Under the pieces are notes generated by a model. The model was not told the origin of the DNA, ran no database searches, and was given only the letters and a program-made list of their open reading frames with translations. From NCBI GenBank assembly GCA_026120185.1, contig JANUWF010001060.1, forward strand, positions 186,001 through 250,000: a DNA stretch of 64,000 nucleotides, given 5' to 3'. Shown here piece by piece: positions 11,445 through 22,905 of the stretch (position 1 is the first letter of the stretch; every line of letters begins with the position of its first letter). Made by a program: the position numbers and the translations under genes. Source of the stretch: Voacanga thouarsii. Lineage: Eukaryota; Streptophyta; Magnoliopsida; Gentianales; Apocynaceae.

Positions 11445-13086
11445 CACTATAAGAAATTGTGCCAAACATTAGTCACAGATTTGCCACGGAATCACAAAAT
11501 AGTGATAAAAAGAAAGGACTAAATTTTTGTTATGTTTTCCGTGGTAGCCACGGATTTGCCATGGAATCACAAAATTGCCACGGTATTTTTTCTTTTTTTG
11601 TTCTAATTTATTAATTATATTGGTTTGTATTAATTTTTGTTCTATACATTTTAAATAACAACGACGAAATAATTTGTAAGTATCTTGATTTATTTATTTT
11701 CTAATGTGTTCATTCTTAAAATAGAATTGAAAATAAGATGTATTACTTTTTAGTATCGAAATATATGTTTGTATTAAAATTATAAATTTTAAAGAAAAGA
11801 TATAATTTTATTTTATTTCGACTGTAAAAGCAATTGAAAATTGTTTTGAAGAACTATATTATCATTGAGAGTACACAAAAAAGTATGTTGCGTAAAGTAA
11901 TAATAAAAAGAAATGATTAAATTTTTATTGTGTTCCGTGGCAAATCCATTTGCCACGAATTTGCCACAGAATCACAAAATTGCCACTAATCCGTGGCAGA
12001 TTGCCGTGGATTTTTTTTTTCTTCATATTTTCTAATTTATTTGTTATATTGGTTTGTATTAATTTTTGTTCTATACCTTCTACATAACAACGATGAAATA
12101 TTTTGTAATTATCTTGATTTATTTATTTTCTAATGCATTTATTCTTGAAATGGAATTAAAAATAAGATGTATTATTTTTTTGAGTATTGAAATATACGTT
12201 TGTATTAAAATTAAAAATTTTAAAGAAATGATATAATTTTATTTTATTTTGACTGTAAAACCCAGTGAAAATTGTTGTGAAAAGTTATATAATAATTGAG
12301 AGTATACAAAAGAGTATGTTATGCAAAGTAGTGATAAAAAGAAATGGTTAAATTTGTGTCGTGTATTCTATGGCAAATCCATGGCTATTAGCCACGGATT
12401 TACAACAGAATTACAAAATTGCCACTAATTTCGTGGCAATTCCATGGCAATCTGCCACGAAATTTTTTCCTTTTTTGCTCTTGCATTAATTTTTATTATA
12501 TTTATTTTTCCCATACATTTTGATTAAAATTGTCAAATATTTTATAAATGTTTTTTTAATCTTTAAATTATGTATTCTTGAAAACGAATTGATACAAATT
12601 TAAAATAGAATGTAATATTTTGTGTGTAGAAATATATATGTGTGTATTAAAATAAAAATTTTTAATAATATGATACAATTTTTTTTTACAGCAAAAGCCA
12701 TTGGAAATATCAGTGCAATTAACTATATTACCATTTTGAATATACAAAAAATATGTTAGGTAAAATAGTGATAAAAAGAATAAGAAAATTTCATTGATTA
12801 GTTTCCGTGGCAAATCCCTTGCAATTTGCCACGGATTGTATTAGTCCGTGGCAAACCCCTAGCAAATTGCGAGGGATTTGCCATAGATTTATTTTTTCCT
12901 TTTTATTCTAATTTTTATTATATATTTTTTATTCCAAACATTTTGATTAAAATGGTCAAATATTTTTTAAATATTTTATTTTTTGTCTCTAACTTATTTA
13001 TTCTTGAAAAAGAATTGATACAAATTTAAAATAGAATGTAATATTTTTGTGTAGAAATATATGTGTATTAAAAAAAATTAAAGATA

Positions 13087-13121
<35 letters not shown>

Positions 13122-13545
13122 CTTTTTTTGACAACAAAAGCCATTAGAAATATCAGTGCAATTAACTATATTATCGTGACATTAATTAATAAGAAAATTT
13201 CATTAATTATGTATGTGTGAGTGTACACACACACACACACATATGAATATATGAATATATATACTTATATATGTATATGAATGTGTGTGTGTGTGTGTGT
13301 GTGTGTGTATGAATATATGAATATATATACATATGTGTGTGTGTGTGTGTGCGCGCGCGCGTGCACGTGTCTATATATGTATAAATCATTTAATAAAAAA
13401 GTTGGAATAATTGATATTATATAAAATTTTAAAAATACAAAATATTTTTTTATATTGCATATAAATATACAAATTTTTATCGTGTGTTCCGTGGCTAATT
13501 TGTGACTCTTTGCCACGACATTTTTTCATTTTTTTTTTTGGGATA
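11445..13545. repeat. CACTA-B left TIR and about 430-bp tandem subterminal repeat
   Basis: After the TIR, a unit of roughly 400-430 bp recurs about four times. Each unit has an agtgataaaaagaaa-like lead, a ttccgtggcaaatcc / tgccacgga cluster, and then an AT-rich body with ttggtttgtattaatttttgttctat and aaaatagaat.gaaataagatgta. Unit leads lie near 11495, 11900, 12330 and 12765, with a last clustered motif near 13490. The last unit is enlarged by microsatellites. Short open frames here are incidental. Confidence 0.75.
13086..13380. repeat. Compound microsatellites (TA)n, (TG)n and (GC)n
   Basis: A (TA) run lies at about 13089-13119. (AC)/(TG) tracts at about 13213-13370 are broken by gaatatatgaatatatata and end in a short gcgcgcgcgc run. 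They sit in the last subterminal repeat of CACTA-B. His/Thr- and Tyr/Ile-rich open frames over them are artefacts. Confidence 0.9.
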
Positions 13546-13706
13546 ATCTACCAAAAAAAATTTTTTTTCAAACACTTAGAAAATTTTTTGTCAAATTTCC
13601 CAATTTCTTCTTTGTTTCCCACTCCCTCTTCCTACCCTCACGCTACCCCCCCCCCCCCCCCAGATGGTGTTCCCTGTCCTGACTTCCTCTCCTCCCAGTG
13701 CCCCCT
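13546..13706. other. Pyrimidine-rich stretch interrupted by copia-1 (left part)
   Basis: Strongly CT-rich plus strand with a run of about 14-15 C near 13647-13661. It continues in kind at 22368 on the other side of copia-1, so it is CACTA-B sequence split by the insertion. The bases 13702-13706 (cccct) are the left target-site duplicate. Confidence 0.6.
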
Positions 13707-15693
13707 TGAAGGAATTGAGATATACAGAGCATGCTTCACGGTGGACAGTAATGGAGAAACAAGAACATTAAACAGAGTATTGTAGCAGCATGGTGGCATG
13801 AAAACATACCTCTTGGAGCCTTAAACTTGAAGAATGTTGAAGAATTGCTTGAAGCACAGAAACATCTTTCTTTTGCATCCGTCCATGAACACCAGTGCAC
13901 TGTCTTCCTTTCTTCTCCGGCTCCGGTGTGATGAATGCCAAGCTTTTCAATTCTCAGAATATGACCCAGCCTTAATTTCAGTTGGTCTCTGGTTTTTCAC
14001 ACACTGACCATCCGTTTTCCAGGCATGGCTTCTTCTGTTATAGCCAAAACCAATGAAGAAAACCAAAAGCCAGGAAAGCTAAACAGCCATACGAGAGGGA
14101 GAGAGAGAGCCAAAAGACTTGGGAAATTAATTTTTTTCCTTTTATTTTATTTTATTTTTCTACACAGAAAGCCAAGAGTCATGAAACCAAAATATTATAT
14201 TCTCAGGATTTAATACCCGAATATTATTTACAAAATAAATTTTGGCTTCACACTAAACTCTTCTGAACTGTGTCCGGAAAAATCCTATGGTCCAGGCTAT
14301 TGGGCCAAAATAATATTTATTATTTTCCTTGGACCCGAAAAGCCTAAAATAATAAACATTAATTATTTTTCTTGGGATTAAATAAATAACCCAATAAATA
14401 ATTAATGAACCTAAATGAACTAAAATAATTAAAATTTAATTATGTATTTATTGGGATTTAATTAAATAAATAGCCTAATAAATAATTAAGTATTAATTAT
14501 TTTCCTCTAGTTTAAGTCCCGGTTAATTTTTAATTATTCAAACTGGACCCAGGTCCTGAATAATTAATTAACCAATTAAATCAGATAATAAATTTCTCTC
14601 CAATTATTTTATTTCAGTCCAATAATAAATTATACTTCCCGAATAAAATAAAACTCTCTCAATTGAGATCAATTTCTCAACCCAAAAATTAATTAGGACT
14701 TATGGGCTATTACAAGGACCAAAAAGACACATCGCATTGGCTACTAAAATGACCAAAATACCCCTACTATATAAATAGATGTATTTTTCATTTTAAATAT
14801 TTCCAAATATCACCATAAGGAAATATGACCCCAAGGACAATGCTACATTAGCAAAGTCTTCGACCTATTAGAGAAATGACTAAAATACCCATCTACACAT
14901 CGCCGTATGTTTAGAGAGGAAGAAGTGTACTAACACCTCTCTAAATGACATCTACCATCCTTAGGCTTCTAGTCCAATGATCCACGACTTCTTGGAGTGT
15001 TTTCGCTTTCCAAGGGAGCTACTCTAAAGCAAACATCCAAGTCACAATTCCTAGGGCCTTAGATATTTAGATCATTCGGACAACCACAAGGGGCGATATA
15101 GTGTAGAAACTATCTTGTACAAGTCTATCTTACTTAACTAGTCACACATACCCAACATGCAAGTATATTGGCCCTCCGATAGAACCTCAACTATAGTATA
15201 TCAAAGCATATAATTCTAGCTTCGCCAGACCACCAACTCATACTCAAATCATAGAGTACTAGTCCACGTTGTAGTGGTAGTAGTCTAGGTTTCTATCATA
15301 TAGTACTTTTTAAGAAACCACTACTACAGGTCTTGTTCTACGTATTCGAAATACGCTTATGTCATGAAGTGAGTGGACTACTCACTGGCTAAAGGTAAGC
15401 CATCCCCCATTTGGAATGCATAACATAATAACCTAAACATGATGAGATTCCCATTCTCATCAATCGGTTAAGAACAACTGTTTATGTGTTTAAATAACCC
15501 ATGATCCATACCTTACTGTGAAAGACCTCCATTCACATGGATCACTTATTCAAACACAATGGGTCTGTTCCAAACAAAAATGTACACAAATAAAGAAGAT
15601 AAATTCACAAACGATTTTTGAAAAATAAATTCTTTTATTAACATGTTCGATATTTTCATCAGAAAACTAGTCTAAGAGGGTATATTCCCAACA
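13707..15693 (-). repeat. Copia-1 3' LTR
   Basis: 1987 bp, from TGTTGGGAATATACCC (minus strand, at 15693) to ..TATATCTCAATTCCTTCA at 13707. It pairs base by base with 20361-22367 apart from substitutions and indels. It includes the family landmarks acaatgggt, cgaatacg and ttattcagg also seen at 10207-11444 and 61672-63463. No coding content is recognised; a 60-residue frame occurs in both LTRs but resembles nothing I know. Confidence 0.93.
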
Positions 15694-15706
15694 ATCTCCC
15701 ACTTGC
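15694..15706 (-). other. Copia-1 polypurine tract
   Basis: Read on the minus strand the sequence is gcaagtgggagat, immediately before the 3' LTR. Plus-strand DNA synthesis in reverse transcription starts at such a tract. The same sequence precedes the LTR of copia-2 at 10207. Confidence 0.85.
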
Positions 15707-15719
15707 ACTCTAAGACTAG

Positions 15720-18700
15720 ATAAGTCCATAGGTGCCCACCCCAATGGCGTCTAAGTGTCTCTTGAAGACCCTCTCAGCCAAAGGCTTGGTGAATAGATCT
15801 ACTAGATTGTTCTCAGAGGCAATCTATACCACCACCATATCTCGTCTCTGGATGAAATCTCGGTCCAGGTGGTACTACCTCACTATATGCTTCCCCTAGA
15901 TTGTGGTTTCAAGGTTCATTTGAGGTACTTAAAAATACGCTTTATAGCATGCCAATGAACCTCCCCAGGGTTTGGCTGATATCTGCTAACTAAGCATACG
16001 ACAAAGTATATATCTGGCCTAGTATACAGCAAGGCATACATGAGACTTCCCATAGCCGAAGCGTAGGGAATCCTACTCATCCTGTCTTTTCTTCTTGAGA
16101 CTTGGGACAGTCCTTGAAAGTCCCTTGAAGAAAATGACAACCCATATCTACAAGGGTTTAGAGTTCCCTTGCATGAGTTCATGCTATACTTAGCCAGCAT
16201 CTTGTCAATATATGCGACTTGGGATAATCTTAACATTCTCTACTTCCTATTTCTAAGAAGTCTAATCCGAGAATATAGCTAGCTTCTCCCAAGTCCTTCA
16301 TACTGAATTGACCAGATAGCCAAACCTTTGTCGATGACAATGACCCTACATCATTTCCAATGAGTAAAATGTCATTCACATACAAGACAAAAAAACCACA
16401 TTAAACCCCTTAAGATTCTTGTACACGCATGGTTCATCCTCGTTTTGAATAAAATCATAAGACTTTACAGTCTCATCAAAACGGTTGTTCCATGCCCTTG
16501 ATGCTTGCTTAAGTCCATAAATAGACTTCTTAAGCATGCAAACCATATGTTCTTGGCCATCAGTAATAAAACCTTCCGGTTGGGACATATAGATGTCATT
16601 ACTAAGATGGCCATTTAAAAATGCCGTCTTGACATCCATTTGCCATATCTCATAGTCATAGTGATATGCGATGGCAATGAGGATATGGATGGATTTAAGC
16701 ATAGCCACAGGGAAAAAGGTTTTCTCATAATCGATCCATTCTTTTTGAGTATACCCTTTTGCCACAAGCCTACCTTTGAAGGTTTCCACATTTCCATCCA
16801 CTCCCCTCTTCCTCTTGTACACCCACTTACACCCAATGGGTTTTATCCCTTCAGGTGAAGCTACAAGATCCCAAACCTGATTGAAGTACATAGACTCAAT
16901 CTCGACTTTCATTGCTTCATGCCATAGATTTGCATCGGCATCAGCAATTGCCTCTTCGTATCTAGTGGGGTCTTGTTCCTGATGGTCAGAGACCAGCTCA
17001 AAAGCTTCTCCATTCCATCTATCTGGAACCCTAGACACTCTCCCACTGTGACGAGGCACCATTTGTACAGGCTCTTGAGGCTGTACCTCTTCTTGTTCCA
17101 CAATCGGGTCAGAAGAAGTTACTTCTGAAGATAACTTCTCCTCGAGTTCTAATCTAGTTAAACCTTTGGTGGAAATACTTTGATCATCCTCTAAGTATCT
17201 AGCATTGGTACTAACTAGTACTTTCTGCTTCTTAGGATGATAGAAGTAACCACCCATTGTTCCTTTTGGATACCCAACAGAATAGCATAATTCTGATCTT
17301 AGTTCCAACTTGTCTCCCTTGATCAGTACATAAGCTGGACAATCCCATATCCTGAGATGATTCAGATTTGGCATATGCCCAGTCCACATCTCATAGGGAG
17401 TCCTAGATACTGACTTGGAAGGAACCAAGTTCAGAATATATTCTGCTGTTTCCAGGGCATATCCCCAAAAAGACATTGGAAGAGTAGCATGAGACATCAT
17501 GCTTCTGACTATTTCCATCAATGTTCTAGTCCTTCTCTCAGCTACTCCGTTATGCTAGGGTGTCCCTGGCACAGAGAGTTAGGATACTATCCCATGATGT
17601 ACCTTGTAGTCCTTGAATTCACCTAGGAGGTACTCTCTATCACGATCCAATCGTAAAGTCTTGATTAATTTATCTGTCTGATGCTCCACTTCAGCCTTAA
17701 ACTCCTTGAATTTACTAAAAGAGTTAGACTTGCGCCTCATCAAGTAAATATAACCCAACCTTGTACAATTACCTGTGAAAGTGATGAAGTACTCAAAACT
17801 TTCTCTAGCTGGTGTAGACAAGGGACCACACACATCAGTGTGAACAAGACTCAGTACCTCCTTGGCCCTATCCACCTTTGGGATAAAAGACCTTTTAGTC
17901 ATCTTTCCCATTAGGCAAGATTCAAATTGAGGCCAATTTTCCAATCTCAATGAGCCTAAAGGCCCATCATGGATTAGCCTCAGAATCCTGGTTGAGTTGA
18001 TGTGACCCAACCTCAGATGCCAAAGATATGAGTCATTGATATTGGTCTTTCTCTTCTTAGTTAAAGGTTCAGATTGACCATTATTTGATTGATGATTAAT
18101 AGGGTTTAAATAGAATAGATTTCCATACATGTGCCTAGTACATAATATTTCTCCATCTCTACTGATAGAAACACCAAAATGGAAATATACAGAATATCCT
18201 TGATTTATAAGTTTCGCAACTGAAATCAAATTCTGATGAAAACCAGGCACATATAAAATATCTATTAAAACCACTTTATTATTACAATAAAAAATAAGAT
18301 CCAACTCTCCCACTGCAAGGGCCCAGACTTATGCTCCATTTCCACACGTAATCGATGTTTGCCCTTCTTGAGTTATCTTATCTTTCTAAACCCCCCGGAA
18401 GGAGTTACAGATATGATCAGTGGCTTCTGAATCAACAATTCAAGTGGAAGTTGATCCAACCAGTGATATAGACTCTAGATAGTAAACATTACATGTGGGG
18501 TTTGTCTTGGCTTGAAGATCTGGACACTCCTTTTCCAGTGTCCCTTCTTCCCACATTTGAAGCACTTACCTTTTGGTTTATCTTTGGGCTGGGTCTTAGG
18601 CTGGGCTACTGCGTTTCCCTTCTTCCTTTTGAACTTCTAGGCTTAGACCCAATTCTTAAGGAAAAAGCCTTAGCAATCATGACCATTGAATATGGCTTCA

Positions 18701-19301
18701 TGACCTTCTCTGGCATCTGGAGTTCCTTCATCAATTCAGTCAAACACATGTTTAACTTGTTCATATTGTAATTTAGTTTGAACTGAGTAAAGGAACTCGG
18801 TAAAGACTCGAGAACCATGTCCACTTGGCTCTCGGGCTTAATGATAGCCCCTAAGATTTCTACCTCCTCGAAAGAAGCAATCATCTTGAGCATATGCTCC
18901 CTGACTGATGCTCTCTCAGCCATCTTAGTGTTTATTATAGTTCGAAGAGCCTCTTACCTTGCGGGCCGGCTCTTATCCACAAACATAGTGGCTAATGAAT
19001 GACTAATTTTATACGCAGAAGCCATGTACTCGTGTTTAGACTGGAGCACATTAGACATGGAGGCTAGCATATAGCAACATGCCATTTCATTAGCTTTCTT
19101 TCATGCCTTCTCAGCCTCTCGCTCTTCGTCGGTGGAACCTTCCCCGATTACAAGGCAGGTGTCGTAAAGGACATACATATACTTCTCGGCTGTGAGTATT
19201 ATGTCCAGGTTCCTCTTCCAGTCCACATAGTTTGGTCACATTAACTTATTCTCATAGAGAATAACAGCCAAAGGACTAAAAAAACCTCCCACTATTTCTA
19301 A
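15720..19301 (-). pseudogene. Copia-1 gag-pol, degraded
   Basis: In minus-strand order: gag (about 19301-18600; UBN2-type, with KLNYNMNKLNMCLTELM near the end) whose expected ATG is not preserved; a zinc knuckle CFKCGKKGHW that then loses frame (about 18560-18515); protease with DSEATDH in place of the usual D-S/T-G core and a stop just before it (about 18430-18460); GAG-pre-integrase (YLWHLRLGHIN); integrase with HTDVCGPL, LRLDRDREY and NGVAERRTRTLM; and RT with DVKTAFLNG (about 16615) and YVND in place of YVDD, where the frame shifts (about 16370-16390). After RIFKYLK at 15916 an internal deletion removes nearly all of RNase H; only the extreme C-terminus (NLVDLFTKPLAERV) remains before the polypurine tract. 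The element is unable to transpose on its own. Confidence 0.9.
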
Positions 19302-19724
19302 AAAATCGAATAATAAAAGAAAGGATTTAGTTTGTGAAAATAAATTTGTGCACTAAAATTAATTTGGCTCTTTGGAAAATTGACATAGCTTCTTTGGAAG
19401 ATTAACAGTTCCCTAAGCTAAGTGTAATAACCACCACAAATTAATTTCCTTTCTAGGTAGTGATCTAGAGAATAACTCCATCGTGGGATGGTCGTTTTCT
19501 CTCATTTCCTATGGACATTCCTCGCAATATAACCTCCAACGTGGGCTGGCCGATTATAGTACGTGTCCCGGGTTATCAATTACATTATTCTATTAAATCT
19601 AGATCCTTGTGGTATCCCCATCCTATACGAGTTTACTCCCAGGGTGATGCGAGGGGACCCACAATCTCTAATGAGGATCGTGATGGAAGCCGTGGGGCCG
19701 TTGGAACCCCTCTCCCACTTAGCC

Positions 19725-20341
19725 GCGGTGCACTAGCCGCACCAGATCTCCATTGCCGCGACCCGTGAAGCCGCCCGATCGCCCGCGCACGCACCTCGCG
19801 CGTGCCAGCTGGATACGCACTTTGACCCGTAGATCACCCGATCCGGCCCGTTTGCTCTCTGCGCTCGACCCGCACATTTATCCGTTTTCTCGCGCCCGAC
19901 CCACGCGCGCAATCTCAATTCTGCAATTGCATCTGCTCAATTTCTTTAGCAATTGGCTCGACTCCAGTGCAGCAAGTCGGACGGCTCCTCTCACAAAACG
20001 AAGGCAACTCGGCTCCAGTCGACGGCTTAGGAATAGTGTCTTCTTCTCCAAAATGATTCTGTGTTCTGTTTCTTCTACGTTTTCTCTGCGGATTCACTTC
20101 CTTTAGCTTCTTTTGACATTTTTCATTACAAAAACTCATCCAAACCAAAACAACAACTGCCTATACCCATTTAAATTGGGTTTACACGATCAAAACTCAA
20201 AATAAAAAATTTCACAGAATGCTCTGTGAAGCTTACAAAAATCATATCCCATACCATAAATAGCGAAGGATCACATATTTAAGCTCCAAACATTGTTCTT
20301 CTCCATTTTTATTAACTAACATGCTCCCTAAGTCAATCAAA
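19725..20341 (-). other. Copia-1 leader with GC-rich block
   Basis: The region between primer-binding site and gag. Roughly 19725-19920 is clearly GC- and CpG-rich (cgcgcacgcacctcgcgcg, cgcgcccgacccacgcgcgc), unlike the AT-rich surroundings. The copia-2 relic shares only the gag-proximal half of the leader (up to 3069) and not this block. Open frames over it on both strands reflect composition and are not called. Confidence 0.6.
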
Positions 20342-20358
20342 CTCATGCTTTGATACCA
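20342..20358 (-). other. Copia-1 primer-binding site (tRNA-iMet type)
   Basis: Two bases after the 5' LTR end, the minus strand reads TGGTATCAAAGCATGAG, which fits the 3' end of plant initiator tRNA-Met (usual site TGGTATCAGAGC). This confirms the orientation of the element. Confidence 0.88.
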
Positions 20359-20360
20359 CT

Positions 20361-22367
20361 TGAATGAATTAACATATACAGAGCATGCTTCACGGTGGAC
20401 AGTAATGGAGAAACAAGAACATTAAACAGAGTATTGTAGCAGCATGATGGCATGAAAACATATCTCTTGGAGCCTTAAACTTGAAGAATGTTGAAGAATT
20501 GCTTGAAGCACAGAAGCATCTTTCTTCTGCATCCGTCCATGAACACCAGTGCACTGTCTTCCTTTCTTCTCTAGCTCTGGTGTGATGAATGCCAAGCTTT
20601 TCAATTCTCAGAATATGACCCAGCCTTAATTTCAGTTGGTGAGCACAGAATGGGAAGAGAAGGAAAAAATGATCTTTCTGGTTTTTCACACACTGACCAT
20701 CTGTTTTCTAGGCATGGCTTCTTCTGTTATAGCCAAAACCAGTGAAGAAAACTAAAAGCTAGGAAAGCTAAACAGCCACACGAGAGGGAGAAAGAGAGCC
20801 AAAAGACAAATTAATTTTTTTCCCTTTTATTTTATTTTATTTTTCTACACAGAAAGCTAAGAGTCATGAAACCAAAAATAATTATTTTGATAAAAATAAT
20901 ATTCCCGGGATTTAATACTCGAATATTATTTACAAAATAAATTTTTGCTTCACCCTAAACTCTTATGAACTGTGTCCGGAAAAATCCTATGGTCCAGGCT
21001 ATTCTTGGACCCGAAAACCCAAAATAATAAACATTAATTATTTTCCTTGAGATTAAATAAATAACCCAATAAATAATTAATGAACCCAAATGAATAAAAA
21101 ATAATTAAAATTTAATTATTTATGTATTGGGATGTAATTAAATAAATAACCCAATAAATAATTAAGTATTAATTATTTTCCTCTAGTTTAAGTCCCGATT
21201 AATTTTTTATTATTCAAACTGGACCCAAGTCCTGAATAATTAATTAACCAATTAAACCAGATAATAAATTTCTCTCCAATTATTTTATTCCAGTCTAATA
21301 ATAAATTAGACTTCCCGAATAAAATAAAACATTTTCAACTGAGATCAATTTCTCAACCCAAAAATTAATTACGACTTATGGGTTATTTCAAGGACCAAAA
21401 AAACACATCGCCTTAGCTAATAAAATGACGAAAATTCCCCTACTATATAAATACATGTATTTTACATGTTAAATATTTTCTAATATCACCATAAGGAAAT
21501 ATTGACCCCAAGGACAATGTTACATTAGCAAAGTCTTCAATCTACAAGTGAAATGACTAAAATACCCCTCTACACATCGCCGTACATTTAGAAAGGAAGA
21601 AGTGTAGTAACACCTCTCTAAATGACATCTACCATCCTTAGGCTTCTAGTCTAATGATCCACGACTTCCTGGAGTGTTTCCGCTTTCCAAGGGAGCTACC
21701 CTAAAGCAAACATGCAAGTCACGTTTCTCAGGGCCCTAGATATTTAGATAATCCAGACAACCACAAGGGGCGATATAGTGTAGAAACTATCTTATATAAG
21801 TCTGTCTTAACTAACTAGTCACACATACCTAATATGCAAGTATATTAGCCCTCCGGTAGAACCTCAACTATAGCATATCAAAGCATATGCTTCCAGCTTC
21901 GCCAGACCACCAACTCATACTCAAGTCATAGAGTACTAGTCCATGCTGTAGCGGTAGTAGATTAGGTTTCTACCATATAGTACTTTTAAGAAACCACTAC
22001 TACAGGTCCTGTTCTACGTATTCGAAATATACTTATGTCATGAAGTGAGTGGACTACTCACTGGCTAAAGGTAAGCCATTCCCAATTTGGAATTCATAAC
22101 ATAATAACCTAAACATGATGAGATTCTCATTCTCATCAATCGGTTAAGAACAACTGTTTATGTGTTTAAATAACCCATGATCCATACCTTACTGTGAAAG
22201 ACCTCCATTCATGGATCACTTATTCAAACACAATGGATCTGTTCCAAACGAAAATGTACATAAATAAAGAAAATACATTCACAAACAATTTTTGACAAAT
22301 AAATTCTTTTATTAACATGTTCGATATTTTCATCAGAAAACTAGTCTAAGAGGGCATATTCCCAACA
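20361..22367 (-). repeat. Copia-1 5' LTR
   Basis: 2007 bp, from TGTTGGGAATATGCCC (minus strand, at 22367) to ..GTTAATTCATTCA at 20361. It is the partner of 13707-15693. It contains a segment of about 35 bp near 20641-20676 (gagcacagaatgggaagag..) that the other LTR lacks, and several smaller differences. Confidence 0.93.
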
Positions 22368-22372
22368 CCCCT

Positions 22373-22640
22373 ATCCCAACTTCCTCTTCTCCTAGCACCC
22401 CTACAGCTCACCTACCCATAGCCCAGCCACCCGGAGCCACCCACCCCGCGGTACGCCATCGACAGCCCAGCTACCCTCCTCGCGACAACCCACTTGCCCC
22501 ACCCACCTAGCTTCCCTATCTATCCGTCGCAGTGACCAGCCATCCCCGCGGTGGCTAGTCGGCAGCTAGCCCCCTCCCATCAGATCTAAGCCAACCCCCT
22601 CCCCGCCTTCTGTCGCTCTCACCCCCCCCCCCCCCAGGCG
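22373..22640. other. Pyrimidine- and GC-rich stretch of CACTA-B (right part)
   Basis: Pro-codon-rich plus strand (cagccacccggagccaccc, ccccgcggtacgcc), with a run of 14 C near 22621-22634. It continues the 13546-13706 stretch on the other side of copia-1. It leads directly into the cyclin-like fragment and could be its captured 5' flank, but I see no recognisable coding sequence. Confidence 0.45.
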
Positions 22641-22708
22641 TGGACCAAAATCCATTTCTCGGTTAAGGAAATCTATATCCGGGATTGAGTCATCGCCTAC
22701 GGATCTGC

Positions 22709-22905
22709 AGGCCTACCATTTCCATTTAGAGCTATCTCGAGAAGATTTTCAAGTATGCAAATTGCAGCCCTTGTTATTTCGTTATGGCTTACATATACCT
22801 CGATCGGTTTGCTCAGAAACAACCATTATTGCCAATCAGTTCTTTCAATTTGCATCGGTTGCTCATCACCAGCGTTCTACTCTCTGCAAAGTTCATGGAT
22901 GATAT
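22709..22905 (+). pseudogene. Captured U-type (P-type) cyclin exon, CYCU4-like
   Basis: The frame reads RPTISI, a stop where Gln is expected, then SYLEKIFKYANCSPCYFVMA, YIYLDRFAQKQPLLPINSF, NLHRLLITSVL and SAKFMDDM, ending at a gtgagt splice donor at 22906. This is the start of the cyclin box of plant U-type cyclins (PHO80-like), which bind CDKA. In those genes an exon also ends right after the KFMDD motif. The downstream exon (YYNNAYYAKVGG-type) was not found. The stop and the missing second half make it a non-functional fragment inside CACTA-B. Confidence 0.85.

Larger units (their letters stand above)
13707..22367 (-). mobile_element. Copia-1, structurally complete Ty1/copia retrotransposon
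   Basis: On the minus strand the 5' LTR is 22367-20361 and the 3' LTR 15693-13707. Both start TGTTGGGAATAT and end in TTCA. The flanks are cccct at 13702-13706 and cccct at 22368-22372, a perfect 5-bp target-site duplication. A primer-binding site complementary to the initiator methionine tRNA follows the 5' LTR, and a polypurine tract precedes the 3' LTR. Between them are a GC-rich leader and a gag-pol region with many lesions. The LTRs differ by several indels (for example about 35 bp near 20641-20676, absent from the other LTR), so the insertion is not recent. Confidence 0.93.

Noticed and set aside
13207..13516. Reverse-strand open frames rich in His-Thr
   Set aside because: Translations of the (TG)n microsatellite.
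13768..13950. 60-residue frame present in both copia-1 LTRs (also 20422-20604)
   Set aside because: Its duplication simply follows the LTRs; no family resemblance.
16640..16858. Plus-strand frame opposite the copia RT
   Set aside because: Shadow of the minus-strand RT coding sequence.
19511..20148. Several Arg/Ala-rich frames on both strands
   Set aside because: Lie in the GC-rich copia leader; composition alone keeps them open.
13664..22511. A Pro-rich frame that would read across the copia-1 insertion point
   Set aside because: Pyrimidine-rich low-complexity sequence gives Pro codons by composition; no homology recognised.
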